64,000 nucleotides of DNA. Origin: Puccinellia tenuiflora. Its lineage: Eukaryota; Streptophyta; Magnoliopsida; Poales; Poaceae. Shown in pieces: positions 31,901 through 45,286 of this stretch. The translations under genes were made by a program, and so were the position numbers. Position 1 is the stretch's first letter; each line of letters opens with the position of its first letter. The stretch covers positions 237,282 to 301,281 of the forward strand of contig QRDG01000855.1 of NCBI GenBank assembly GCA_012064385.1, read 5' to 3'. The notes below the pieces were generated by a model. It ran no database searches. It saw nothing but the letters and a program-made list of their open reading frames with translations, and had not been told where the DNA came from.

Positions 31901-34900
31901 TGTCCCCACCGTTGGAAGAACGCTTGTCTTGGTTCAAGAGGTAAAGAACTCGCACCTAGGGGCAAGAATGAGACAAAACACCATCCCCGATGGCAACTCA
32001 TCCAAGCCTTCTTAGCAATTTAATTAAGCACCACGAGTAACCACCATGTCCGAAACATTCCATCAACATCATAATTATGGAATTTAAGCAACGGACATAA
32101 CTAGCATTTGACTAAGCATGGCTAAGCATAGCTAAGCATATATAAACAACAAATATATCTTTGTCTCAGGCCAACACATCAAACCTATGGTTCATAGGTA
32201 GGGAAACATGGATTGATTCGGGGGAAAACATGCATTCATAGGGTACTCTAGTATTGACCAAGATTAACATAGAATCGAATGCAATATTAAGGTGGATAAA
32301 ATAAGTTTATAAAAACACTAGGATGCTAGATGCCAAGAAGGTTAGGTTATCTCTTTCCTTGCTGCCGGGGCGTGTAGTACTGTCGTCGGGGTAGGTAGGG
32401 TTAACCTCAACTCCGGAATCTATCAATACCCAACAAATAAAAGAAGAACAAAATAAATCACACGAAGACAAGGTGCAATGCAGAATCATGATGGCATGTC
32501 AAGTTCATGCAAGGATATCAGCATAGGAATAGATAACACGATTAAATGGGGTGCCAAATAATAAGTGCAATTATTTGGAAACAACCCCACATTTAACTTA
32601 ATGGCCACATTGTTTATAAATTATTACATTATTAAAGAAGTGGCTTAAATATGCATGAACATGACATGACTAAGTAGGTTTTGTTCTTCCGATCATTTTG
32701 GTACCTTATTTGTAAATTTCCAATTGTCGATGAATAAATGGCGAATTAAATAATTATGTGAATTTAATTCTTCTAATCAATTAAAGAATAACTTCAAAAG
32801 AAAATTTGTGATCATGATTTTATATTAGCATGGTTTGATAGCATTTGTCATGTTGATCACTTTGATATTTTATTCACCATTTTTGGTTAAATATTTAATA
32901 AGTTATGATTTTTGCCATTTTAGTAATTTTTAAATAAACATCAAAATAATAGTTTCAAAAGCTCATTTCAAAGATGCTAACATGTAGGGTTTGTTTTTCT
33001 GAACAATTTGGTATTTGATTTGCTAAATTTGGAGCATTAATTAAATAGTTATCAATTATTTTAATTTGTTTTAGCTCCAAAAAGAAAAACTCAAAAACCC
33101 TGGCAGGCCGGCCTTCAGCCGGCCAGGCCGGGCCTCAGGCCGGGCAGGCTCCCGAAGGGTCCGGCCTTTGGCCGGCCCAGGCTGGGCTTCCAGGCCGGGA
33201 GGGTGCCCGAAGCTGCCGGCCTTCGGCCGGCCCAAGCCGAGCCCAGGCCGGGCACTGACCCGAACCAGCCGGCCTCACGGCCGGACAGGCCGGTGCCAGG
33301 CCGGGCATGCTATGCCGGCGGGGAGCGGCGGCGGCGTTCGGCAACCGGCGATGAGAGGAGAAGAGGGGGAAGCGGAAGGAGCACGAAAGGATGCGGAGCT
33401 CACCCGGAGCGCGGGAGACAGCTCGGCGGCGTCGGAGGTCGTCGGGGACGGCGGCAATCGGCCCGGCGGAGCTCGGCAGGGTGCGGACGGAGTCGCGGAT
33501 GCCGGCGTCAATGCAAACGTCCCCAGCTCGATTCCTTGCACCGGGAGGGAGAGGAGGACGCGGCGGAGAAGACGGTGCGCTTCGATCTACTCTGCACTCC
33601 CTCGAACGACGGCGGCGAGCTCGGCAACGGTGGCAATGGGAAGCTCGGCCTCGGGAGAGAGAGAGAAAGGGAACGGGGAGAGCAGGGGGAAAATGGGAGC
33701 AGGTGGCATCCAGGGCGTCGTGGCGTCCTTGTCCACCAGGGGGCACGGCGAGGAGGGGCCCGGCAGCGGCATGGGGGCGGCGCGGCCGGCAGGACGGCAT
33801 GGCGCCAGGGCGCCATGACGCCACAGTGACGACCAATTTCTGAAAAACCCCCTGCCTCAATTTTTCAGTAATTGCAAACAGGTCCAACAGCCCCTTTAGC
33901 GATTTAATTTAGGCACTAAACCATTTTTATAAAATTTGCAAAAATTTATAAAGCCTCCCCTTGACAGGTAGAAGCTTCACAAAATTTTTGGCTCCAAGAT
34001 AAAATGTTTTGGACAACAATTGTTCACAGGTTTTAAATATAGTCAAATTTGATAATTTCCAAAAGGTATTTATTTGGAGCACTTAAGCATGTCCAAAAAT
34101 AATGAAATTAATCATGGAGGCTCCCAACATATTAATGAAGCTCCCCACAATTTTAGTTTGAAATTTTGGAATGTTTAACTTGGTTGCAAAAATAGAATTT
34201 GAATTAACCCAATTTTGAATTCTCACGTTTATTTCTTGTTTGGCAATATTTGGATTTTTGAGAATTGGTTATAACATGTCAACTTGGAACTTCCTAAACA
34301 ATTTGGAAGTCCAAGAACACTTTGGTTGACAAGTTAAGCAATTGTATTTGGAGTGGAAGCTTGGGAAGGTTTTGCTTCCCCATTTTAGTTGCTTGCATAA
34401 GTGGATAGTTAGCAATAGCAATTTCATATGGATGCCATGATGCAAACAAGAATGCAAAAAGTGGAAAAATTCTTCGTATTTTTTAGTACAAATCTGGGGC
34501 TGTTACAACAAGTCACTTCTTTGAAGAAAGATGTGGAGAAGCGTCATAAAGGGAAGGCTACACCTGACAACATGTTGAGTGTGCTACAATCCCCCAATGA
34601 CAAGAGTGGACTTGGATTCAACTCCAACAACAAGAACAAGTCCAAGATTGATAAGAAGAAGGGCCAAGAACAAGTCAAGAATTCGGCCAATATTGTTTGC
34701 TTCAAGTGCAAGGTTGAAGGGCACCATGTTAGATCTTGCCCAATGAAGAAGAAGCCTCTTAGTGAGAAGCAACTAGGGAAGCGGCCTCTTGTTCAAACTC
34801 ATGCTCAACCACGAGTTGAACAACGGTCACTCAAGTTATTTCCCCTCAAGTTGAGGAGCCTATTAAGAAGAAAGAAAAGAGTCGATGTTGCTATTTATGC

Positions 34901-35125
34901 CGTGAGAAGGGCCATTTTGCTTCTTCATGCACTAACGGTACCTCATCCAACCCTATCATTATTGATGATGCATATTCTCTTAGGAAGGATAGAGTTGGCA
35001 ATGTGTTTGCCAAATATGTGGGGACTCAAAGTGGTGTCAAGAAAAGAACCATTTGGGTTCCCAAGCCTATTGTGACTAACCTCTTAGGACCCAACTTGGT
35101 TGGGGACCAACTAGCTCAAACTTGA
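28939..35125 (+). pseudogene. Copia-type gag of element J, split by solo LTR N
   Basis: The start is ATG 28939, 40 nt 3' of the primer binding site. The N-terminal part (FDGTNYGIWKIHMLDILR ... ELWTKLQDKYDG, first ~110 residues) is the typical Copia gag fold. Then follow Ser/Asn/Cys-rich spacers, an acidic stretch (NDDEDSEDEDNSFD) and long charged coiled-coil segments. In-frame stops at 29671 and 29893 and a frameshift near 30100 break it. LTR N interrupts it at 30685-34507. After N two CCHC zinc knuckles follow: CFKCKVEGHHVRSC (34698-34739) and, in another frame, CYLCREKGHFASSC (34889-34930). The frame ends at TGA 35123-35125. No pol follows. Confidence 0.82.
30685..34507 (-). mobile_element. 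Solo LTR N (Gypsy-type, 3.8 kb), TSD ACAAG
   Basis: The element is bounded by TGTAGCGCCCCGACC and GGGGCTGTTACA and flanked by ACAAG at 30680-30684 and 34508-34512. It lacks internal domains and has no direct repeats at its ends, so it is a single LTR left after recombination. By analogy with TGTAACAGCCCCAG-starting LTRs it reads on the minus strand. It includes a GC-rich stretch (33100-33830) with CCGGCC repeats. The long overlapping frames there are composition artefacts. Element M (50703 onward) is a relative in the opposite orientation. Confidence 0.87.
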
Positions 35126-38100
35126 TCAATAGGTTGTGATGGAGGACATTGGAGACTTGGCTATCTTTGAAGAATTAAGGGTTCTTCATGATTATTATTT
35201 CCACAAGCCAAGTCATTTGGATTATATTGTCATATCTCATATCCTATGTTCCTTCTTGCGGTAACTTGTATTTAAATATATATACATTGAAAGTTGCTTG
35301 CTCCCTTGCATGTGTTAGTTTTGTTCATAGCATGTGCTTGTATATGTTGTGCTTATTACTTACCTTGAGCAATCAAGTTTGTGTATGTTAATGTGCGCTC
35401 CATATATGTGTAAACTTTGTGCTGAGTCTTTATAGGATATTGTGTTGATTTAAATTGGCTCTTTTAAGAGATTAATGGACTATCTCATTTTGGGGGAGTG
35501 ATATGCTTTGCGCATTTCACAATCCTAAAAATGTGTGTACATGAGGCACACCACCTAGTATTGATATTTCAATATTATCTAGTCACTATGTGGTATGTCA
35601 TACTCATGAGAAAATCAACTTCTACAATATCCATTAATTTCTCTAGTTCGTGTTCATTTTCCTCTTGCTTAATAAAGAATGGATTATCACACTATGGGGG
35701 AGTAATAAGCTATGTGCATATTACAATCCCATAAAATGTGAACATTTGAGGTTTTGCCACTTGGAGTTGATATTGTAAATTATCTTGTTCCTATGTGGCA
35801 TGTGAGCTCGAACAAGTTCCACTTTTCCTTTTGGTTATCTTTTGGATCTTGTTTGTGTGAGTTTGATTGGTGTGGTTTTCTCGAATATGTATTCCCATAT
35901 ATTATTTGAGGAAACCATTTATTCCATATTATTCTAACCATGGCTTTGCCGGTTGGTTCGAATAGTTGAAACTACCAACAAGCTTTATTAAAATATGGTG
36001 TCTCAATTCTTATCTTTCACCATATGATATATCTTGTGAGTATAATCTTAGATATCTCTACCACCAAGAAAATAATTCCGTTTACTCGTTGTCCTTGGAC
36101 AATTGATATTCACATTTGTGGTAGAATAGTTTTGATTATCCTTACTTTGGCATTTGCTTTTATTTGCTTCATCACTTGCCAAGTATTTATTTTTGACTCC
36201 CGTTGTCTTCCTTGCCTCTTGTGTGGATCCTTTTGACTTATTGATCTTGTTTAGTGTTGTAAATGACATATGGAGAGTAATGATCCCTTTTGTGTGCATT
36301 TTGTATTCAAATGCAAATCTCAAGATAATGCATGAATATTGGGGGAGCTCTCCTTTATTATTTAGAACACTATCTTATCAATTGATATTTGATCCTTTTA
36401 ATTGGCATATGATTTTTACCTTATGTGTTTATGGAAGACAAACCTTTTTCCTTGATGCTTTGTGCTATCATAAAAAGTGTAGAGAGTGCTTGTTTATTTG
36501 TTGTGACCTTGCTCCCTCTTGGGAGTTTCTTTTCTCTTTTCTTGATTTGTGTTGTATCTTCTTGAAACAGAAATGACATTTGGGCATGTATCCTATATTT
36601 ATCTTAAATGCGTTTTTGGCTTTGCTTGGGTATCATCAATTAGTATTATTTTGAATTTGGTATCTCCTCCGTAGATATTTGTTTCAATTAATACTTATTG
36701 TGGGGGCCTTGATACCTTATTACTTTATTTTACTTTACTTGATTTAGGTCAAGTATTATTCTTCTCTTGGTATCTTTGCTCCTAGTTGGTATCTTATTTT
36801 CAATTGGTGTCTTATCGGTCATGTGTTGTTTTGATTCGACTTGTATTGAAATCTCACTTCATGTGTTGATGTGTTTTGGAATCAATCATATGTTGATTTG
36901 ATTTGTCCTCGATCATGTGTTGATTTGGATTTTTATATAATTTGTACAACCATTTCTTATCACACCTTTGTGTGCTCTTTGTGTTTTTGTCCAAATGGTA
37001 TCTCATTTGGTTCTAGAAAATCTTTGCATGCATGTTTACTAATTTATATTGTTATAGCATGCTTATCTTTCTTGCTCCAATATATAGGGTATACTCCACC
37101 GAATCCTAAATCGGCTAAGATGTGCATGAAATTCAATTTCATATCTATATGCACATATTTATGTGGAGTGTGTCCTATGTATTGTAGTTTATCTAACTAC
37201 TATGGGACCCAATGAGTTTGGGAACCATGTTGTACTTGAATTTTGTTTTAGGTACAATGGAGATGCATTGGATGCTTGCCTCATTCATAAGGAAGGTGTT
37301 CGCATCATGTGATTATTGGAGTCAAGCTTTGATGATAAACAAACTCTCATCTTCTTCATCGTCAATGTATCTCGGTAACAAGTATCCACCTCATGCATAC
37401 TTTTCTAGTCTCAACCTTGTGTAGGTTGCTTCTTGGCATGAAAGCTTTCATGTGCAATTGTTGTGGTTTTGGCTTATTTCCTTCACTTGGTATATCTTTG
37501 TGATATTTGTGATGAAATTGCAAAAACGTTTTTTTTCTTCAGTTGGTATTATTTCTTTGTGATACTTGTTGCCTAATTCAAAGCTTCTCCACTATCTCTT
37601 GTTCCCTTAGTGATATGTGTGATGCATTTGATGTGTTTGAAGTTCATTTATATACAATGAGATAAATTTGAGCTATGTGCTATGCTTTTAAGCAATAATC
37701 TCTTTTGTATATTCATGACTTCCCTTTTGGATACCGTGGTCTCCCCTTCATCGACCATTTCATATGTGCAAGTTTCTTTGTGGATGTATATCATCAATGA
37801 TTTGTCTACTTAGAAACCTATACATATGAGAGAGGTCACCTTTTAGTTGGTATCCTATTTCTTTTGAGCTACCTTGATTTTTATCTATAATTCTTTGGTG
37901 GCTCCAAATTTGTTTCATGGGTGCCTATCTTATTTTTATTTGCATCTTTGCACACTCCTGTATTTGTTGAGGATCTTTTACCTCATGCTTACCATGGTGA
38001 GTATGTTGATTTTTATTGGCTAAATGCTCTCACTAGCTTTTGGCATTTTCAATTGGTTTTAGTTTCCAATTGGTATCCCTAAGCTTGTGAACATACTCCT

Positions 38101-38702
38101 TTAAAGATCTTCTTTTTATCTCGGTTGGGCCTATCTTATGTTGAATCTTTGAAAATTGGTATCTCCTTATGGCTCAACCATATCTTTGGTGCAAGTGCTA
38201 TGATTTGCTTTTACTTTATGCACACTTGCACTTGTTACCTGTTCTAGATGATTTTGGGGGAGTGAGGATTCCATATTTGTGCACACCTCAATAGTGCATG
38301 AACATTGGGGAGCTTCTTCATTTTTATTTAGAACTTTTGTTTTGAATCTTTTGATTGCCTACCTCCTTTGTGGAGATGTTTAGAATGATATCATCTCTTT
38401 GCAATCTTTGGATCCTCAATATAGTTTGATTTCCTCTATCTATTCATCATTGGATATGTGCATTTGATTTCACTCATATCTCGAGAAATGCACACATTTT
38501 TGAGGAATTCATATTATATTGGCCTTCTAATTTTTTCCTCCCATTTCGTCAATCAATGCCAAATAGGGGAGAAGTTTAGAGGGTTTAAGGGAATTTGGGT
38601 TTTATGCTTTTGTTGCATTTGCCTTTAATGCGCTTGCATCCTTTATTCATTATATAAACCCTCTTAAAAGAGATTGTCATCAATTACCAAAATGGGGGAG
38701 AC
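35126..38702 (+). other. Non-coding internal region of element J
   Basis: This is AT-rich DNA with scattered repeats of TTGGTATC and TATGGGGGAGT-type motifs and no open frame longer than about 140 codons. No reverse transcriptase or integrase motif is recognisable in any frame. It ends in the purine-rich tract next to the 3' LTR. It appears to replace pol in this non-autonomous element. Confidence 0.65.
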
Positions 38703-38789
38703 TGAAAGTGCATGGTTGCCCCCATGTGTGGTTTTGGTAATTAATGACAACCTCTGTGGACTAATGTTTTTATTAAGCAACTTGTAGGT

Positions 38790-39112
38790 GTGTCCATTTG
38801 CAGTGCTTGATCTCCATTTGTTGGAATCAAGGCTAAGGGAAGAAGAGTATTTGTTGATCAAGGCTAAGTGCGAGTTGATGAACACTCAAGTCCAAGTGAA
38901 GATATGCCGAAGAGTGCTTCTCCCATATTGTTGTATGGGGGAGCAACATGTGTGTCCATTGTAGTGCTTGATCTCAATTTGTTGGAATCAAGGCTAAGGG
39001 AAGAAGAATATTTGTTGATCAAGGCTAAGTGTGAGTTGATCAACACTCAAGTCCAAGTGAAGATATGCCGAAGAGTGCTTCTCTCATATTGGTGTATGGG
39101 GGAGCAACATGT
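38790..39112 (+). repeat. 162-bp tandem duplication in the LTR of J
   Basis: Two copies of a unit beginning GTGTCCATT and ending GTATGGGGGAGCAACAT start at 38790 and 38952 and differ at a few bases. Their frames encode similar peptides, but there is no evidence that these are translated. Confidence 0.88.
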
Positions 39113-40570
39113 GAGTCTTCACCAAGCGAAGCGCAATCAAGAAAGGTGGTTCGTCTTGAGGAGATGAAGATCGTCTTCATCGACCTCAAGTGGATTTTGC
39201 GCAAGGCAAAGGTATGATCTTGATAGGTTTTCTATTTTACCGGTCTCATGATGTTAGTTGAGAGACCGGGTTATAGGATAGATAGCCGTACTATCAAGAG
39301 GGGCTCTCGATCGAGTATCTTGATCGTATCATTCATGGAGAGCTCAAACCTTTGCATCCTTGCAATCATCTTTATTGGTTCTTATTTGGCTCTTATCGTG
39401 GTGTGGTCTTGGTGCTTGTCGTGCTTGTCATGACAAGGCCAAGTTCACCGAAAACGGTTTTCATATGCGTCTCCTATTGCGTTTGCGGTATTGGAGATTT
39501 TGTCGGTTCATCCTTGTGGAAGGTCTCACTCTTCCAATTATTTGCAAAATCTCCTTTACTTGTTTTCGATATTTCCAAGGGTATCTCTTGTCGTCCTCTT
39601 TCCAACAAAATTGGTTTCACTTCATTTGGATTTCATTTGCAAAAGATATGGTGTTTCCGGTTTGTGAGAGAGAGGTTTAATCTTTCCCCGTTTGTTATTT
39701 TAATATCTTTTTGTACTATGATATTTCTCTGGATGATCTTGTAGGGCTTGTGATTATCTTCGAAACAAGCCCAAGATCATCGAAAACGGAGTCTGGATGG
39801 TCAAAATATGTTTGTTTTCGTGTTGGGTGTTCTTGCAGTTTGGCCAGCCTTGCCGGGCTCAAGGCTGGCCATCTCGGGCACCTGGCCGGCCTCGGAAGAT
39901 GGAAAGCTGGCCTAGGCCGGGCCCAAGGATGGCCTCCCTGCATGCAGTTTTATCTCCAAGATTCCAGGCCAGCCTTGGACCCAGCCTCGGACCCGGCAAG
40001 GCCGGCCTCCCTGCGCACAGGAAATTGCCTCCAACGGCTCAATTATTGGGGAGGGGTATTTATACCCCTCCTCCTTCCTCCAGCGAAGTGAGCTCTTTTT
40101 TCTCTCTCTCCTCCATTGTTGCAAGAGCTCAAATCATATAGACCTCCCAATTCCTCCACCCAAACTCGTTGATCTTTGAAGGATTGAAGGAGAAGGCCTA
40201 GATCTACATTTCCACCAAACCATATCTCCTCTAAGTGAGGGGAACATCTTTGGATTTAGATCTTGGAGTTTCTTTGTGTTTCTCCTTTGTTCTTCCTCTT
40301 AAATCCCTCCATAGCATTAGTTGGTTTGGTTGGATTTCGGAGAGAAGGACTTGACCACTTAATGTGTTCTTGCCATAACATTTGGTGCATCGTTTTGCTC
40401 TCTCCACGAAGATTCGTGGAAGTTGAAGTTGAGAAGCTTATTACTCTTGGGTGCTTGGGTGCCCTAGGGCTTGTTCCTCTAGGCTACGTTGGTACCCTAG
40501 ACGGTTGTTGATATCTCGGAGTTTTGGTGGCTCGCATGATTTGTTGGGAGCCTCCTATTAAGTTGTGGAG

Positions 40571-43500
40571 AAGTTGGGGTCGACCTTGAACATGTGTTGT
40601 TCATGCCAATGGAACCGTTGCAAAGTCTCTATCATTAAAACTTTTCCCAAATCTAAAACCAAATAAAAAGAGTGTTTATGTTGTATATATTTGCTTCTCC
40701 TTTTGCCTTTTTGCTAAATCAAAAACAACAAAAATATTTTCCTTCTTCTTTGATTGTTTCTCTTGATTCTTGCTTGGTTCTTTGTGTTTCTTTTTGATTT
40801 TTATATTCAGCTTAAGTTTTGGATTTTTGAGTCAAGGTTCTTGTTTACTACTGCAACATCACCTTTGTATCTTATTTTTTCATCTTAATGGCAAGAATAA
40901 CCTCTTTTGAGAGGTAGGATTAAACAATAGCGATTTGCTGTCCAGAGAACAAATTCCTGAGCTTCACTACGAAACATGTATAAAATCACAGAAGAGGGAT
41001 TTTGACTTGATATTTTTTACGACTGCAATATTTAGTCATTAATACACATTTCATTAGTTCAAAGTTTTCTGATTTGAGCAACGTAAGTGCCTCTGAAAAT
41101 TCACTCTTTACGAGCTGTCCAGTTTTTGACAGATTCTGTCTTTATTTTGCATTACTCTCATTACTTGTGTTTTGTGTGGTTCTATTGATCAAAGAGCAAT
41201 ACACAACCATAGTAATATTAGCTAATGTGTAGAATCAACTCATGATATGTCTTTGCTGTACCTATGAGGATTTCATTTATGGAGACATAACCCCTCTAAT
41301 CAAGTTTTATGATAAGTTTTGTGTGAAGAGAACTTTCAAGTGGAAGAGTTGAGGGTGATGAATAAAGATCACGAGGGACAAACACTCAAGCTTGGGATGT
41401 TATCCCTAGGCTCACCCTACATATATCAAATAAGTACAAGAATTCAAGCTTGGGGATGCCAAGCCACCTCACTCCAACCATCTTGATACCAAGTAAGAAG
41501 CCTAGCTATATGGCTATAAAGAAAGCGCATTATGGGAGGCAACCCGGTTATATTTATTTTTGATTTTCTTTGTGTCCTCTTGCTGTAACAAGAGACTTAG
41601 TTTTTAGTTTTGTTTCTAGAATTTTTAATAAAGTGCCAAGTTTTACCCATTTTGGATTGAAAAAGTTGCTTATTGTATTCGGAGATTTTATTTCAGCACA
41701 AATCTGTGCACGGTATGATTTTTCATTCCTATTATGTAACTCCGAATGAGTTGATATTTTAACTGTAACTGAAACTTTTCATCCTATGTAATCATGACTT
41801 TTCTCAGAATTTTTCGATATATTTAAGTAGGGTAGAAAAATGCGTTTTTATGCTGATGTTTTTCTGGACAGATTCTGTCCTATTTTGTTTGATGCATTTT
41901 TTGAACTTTTAAGTTTAATATTCTTGATTAACTTGATTTTATGAGGAAGCATACAACATTATACACTTTCTGGACACTTAATATGAATTTATGTTCATGA
42001 ATTTCATTCAGCAAGCATTCTATCTTTTGTACCTACTAATGTCACCCCACAGAAAAGAGATGGGAGAAAATTTTGTGTTGAAGTTTCTTTCACAGGGATT
42101 AGAGGAGATGCACCAAGAGCTATCTAAGGATGGTGAAGACCATAAGCTTGGGGATGTCAAGGCACCCCACTGGACCAAACACTCTCGGTTTGCACACGTC
42201 TATTTTCTGTTTTTCTATCAACGCATTACTATCGCATAAACTTGGAGCGTCCTTTTATTTTTGTTTTGCTTTTTCGTAAGACCATCACTATCATTTATTT
42301 TATGGGAGAGGTACTAGAATTTTGGGTTGAATTAAGTTGGATGCTATTAAAATATTGGGATAGGGATGTTTGAGTTGATTCAAAAAGATACATATAGTTG
42401 CATGATTCATGTGCTTTTAATGAGTGTTAATTTGCAAGTGTTTTATCAAGAGCTATCTCTTATTCATGTTTTGATGATGAATGTTACTTTACTTTGTTTA
42501 ACATGGATTGGTTAGTTCTATGGACACTTGTGCATGCATTTAGACGGTCAACTTTCTCCCAAAATTCCAACAAGTAAAAACTTGTTTTCCAACACCTTCA
42601 ACCAAAGTTTTTCCAGTGAGTCCACCATATCTACCTATTAGCTTTATGCTATTCCGAGTATGTTTATCATGTTATTTTGTATTATCTATACTTCTAAATT
42701 AAAATGCTTATGTTATTGTTTGTTATGGGAAAAGTTGGTTAAAGAGCTCTCACGAACTTGATGCACACCTTACTTTTATTGCACTTAATAAACATGAACC
42801 ATTGTGATTAAAATTTTGAAGCTGTGAGCTTGACAAGAGTCTTGGTTGGGGGTTAGCCCATATGTGCTGTCACATGGCAAGCTTTCAACATGTTCTTAAT
42901 TATATTTAGTTTATATCATGTACTTTTGTTTATGGATGCCTATCATAGTGCCAAATAAATGTAGAAACTAAGTAAGTTTAAGTAGTTTGTACAAATGGCT
43001 AGAGAGACACCTGGGCCGCTAATCTAAGCCATGCATCATTCATGGTGGAAATTTACTTACATACAATTGTGGACCTTCAGTGATGCACCTCATAATAAAA
43101 AGCTATATCAATAGTAAATAAAAAGGGTGTTGAGATTGTTCCTTATGTTTGTTTGTCTTGTCATTTTGACATGGGCTTGTTCCATGTCCTGGGACAAGAG
43201 GTACCCCAGTTGACCCTCTTGATGACGCTATTTTTACAATGACTTTAACTTGAACTTGCTTGGTAGCCCAAATTGAGTAACACCATGGTGTAGGTACTCG
43301 TATTCACGGGGCATGAAGCTTTCAACCCATACTTTGTCAAGCACACTACTCATATTTGCTTTCACTTTTAAACTTTAACCATTCAAGATGTTATGATGGG
43401 GGTAATGAGAGCATGACACCAATGAATACCACATTGCAAACATTAACTTAAGTAGAAGCATTTGGAAGTTAGATGAAACTTATTCATGTTTTACCTCTAC

Positions 43501-45286
43501 TCATTTATATATCTTTCCAAAGTGTCCACCTTTTATATTCGGATTTACAAGAGTACTCTATGACCATCATAGGATGTTTTTACTTTTCATTATGCATACA
43601 TTTGGTCCATAGTACTTTCTTCTATGTTGCACTTTGTGAATTATCATTGAACATCCTTACATTGAATATTTGATATCACTTCACAATCCATCTTGCATAT
43701 TGCTACTTCTTTGAAGAATGAATCATTTGACTTTATGTAGCAATAGTAATCATCTTTGATATCCATTGTTAGTCTTAAAATGTAAAGTCCATGTTAGTTT
43801 TATAACCTTCATACTCGAGGAAGAGTATAGGTTAAGCTTGGGATGCTGATGCATGTAAAAGGCATACATGAACTTTGCATTATAATAATCATATTTCAAT
43901 CATATTTGCATCATATAAGGGTTATATCATTGTTTTATAATGATTTTGGGAAGATTTCACAGTTTTCCTATTTTTCTGGAATTAACCCTGCGCTGGCAGA
44001 AAACCCTATTTTCTATATTTTGATGTTTCAGGGACCCAAACGACGACCAATCGACCTGAAAATTTACGAGGATCATTTTTTTGGAATGAAGAAAGTGTAG
44101 GAGCGAAGGAAGCGAACAAACGGAGACCCGAGGGCCAAAAGAGGTGAGCCCACACGGCCAGATTCCTTGGCCGCGTGGGACCCCCCATCTTGGGCCTCGT
44201 GGCTCCGATGCCGTCCGTTTTTGTCTCTGTGGCTTCGTCTTGACTTAAAACCGACTATAAAAATAGTCCCCTGAGGAGTTTCGGGAGGAGGCGGCGGAGA
44301 AACAGAAAACCACGAAACAGAGAGTCAGAAGGCTGCCGTCGAAGAAGATCGGAGGGGGGAAACGCCTCCGGAATAACCTCCGGAGGGCTCCACCCCCCTC
44401 CAGCGTGTTCATCATCAACATCTACAGCAAGATCATCTCCATCTCTCCACTGTAAACTCTTGGCAAACATGATGTATGATGCAATATACTATTCCCTTGA
44501 TCTATTGTGTCTCCCCATCTATGTTTGAGAAGTGATTAGTTCATGGCAATTGTGAAATAGTTCGTTGTTTGGTTGCATACAAGTTTGTTACCTTTTATGA
44601 TTCTCTTTATGTACAATATATGAGTGCACGCATATGTTGGGGAATGCATGTAAGGTGATCACCGGTAATGTAATGGAGTGAGGGAGACTTGGGAGGACAT
44701 GTAAACCTGAGACCGAGTCATGAATTTACTTTATTGGGTGATATACATAGGGGACCTTAGAACTTAAGGCTATGGTGGGACTTTTATGTCTTAATAAATC
44801 TTGTGCAGTCATTTACTTGGCCATAAGAACCATCACAAGGGGTTTTAGTTCATTCACTTGGCTACACCTATTTGTGGCTCCTTCCTAGAAGAAACAATTA
44901 AGACTGAAACATGTGCTTCACTAATTGTGACAACCACATGAATGAAATAACAATTGCAAGAACATTTGCTCCCTTGAGATATTTGCTACTTGCTACTTTG
45001 AGAAACTTGCTTGAGAAAACTGCTGAGAGAAACTTGCTCTAAGAAACTTGCGTTCGAAGCTTGATTGAGAAACTTGTTACTAGATAAACCCATTCCACAT
45101 CACTTGCTTTCATTAGTTAGTTCCTTTCATATTTCAACTTATTGCCTTTCACAAACGGCCATATAAGAGGGTTATAGGGCTTTAGAGGATAGATAGTTTA
45201 CCTTCAGCTCCTTGTGGGTTCGACACTCAAATACTTATCGAATTGTGCTACAATGATTCCTTGCTCTTGGGGATTATTAGCCATCA
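40571..45286 (+). mobile_element. Truncated Gypsy element K (3' internal part and 3' LTR)
   Basis: 40571-43846 is non-coding internal sequence, including a stretch (about 42050-42260) homologous to element G. It ends in AAGCTTGGGATGC, followed by an LTR. There is no gag or pol and no 5' LTR. The left junction falls inside J's LTR without a target duplication, pointing to a deletion that removed K's 5' part together with part of J. No gene is seen in this 4.7 kb. Confidence 0.72.
43847..45286 (+). repeat. 3' LTR of element K
   Basis: It runs from TGATGCATGTAAAAGG to about GGATTATTAGCCATCA, with inverted ends TGATG/CATCA. The right boundary is uncertain by a few bases, because AGCCATCA also occurs in J at the target. 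It contains GGGTTCGACACTCAAATACT near its end, as in G. Confidence 0.68.

Noticed and set aside
33135..33887. Long overlapping frames of 150-250 codons on both strands in N
   Set aside because: They lie in a GC-rich, CCGGCC-repeat LTR segment, overlap in several frames and strands, and show no domain. The relative M lacks equivalent intact frames. This is composition, not genes.
35126..38702. Hidden reverse transcriptase or integrase in the spacer of J
   Set aside because: I looked for reverse-transcriptase (YxDD-type), integrase (HHCC, DDE) and protease (DSG/DTG) contexts in the longer frames and found none; frames are short and AT-driven.
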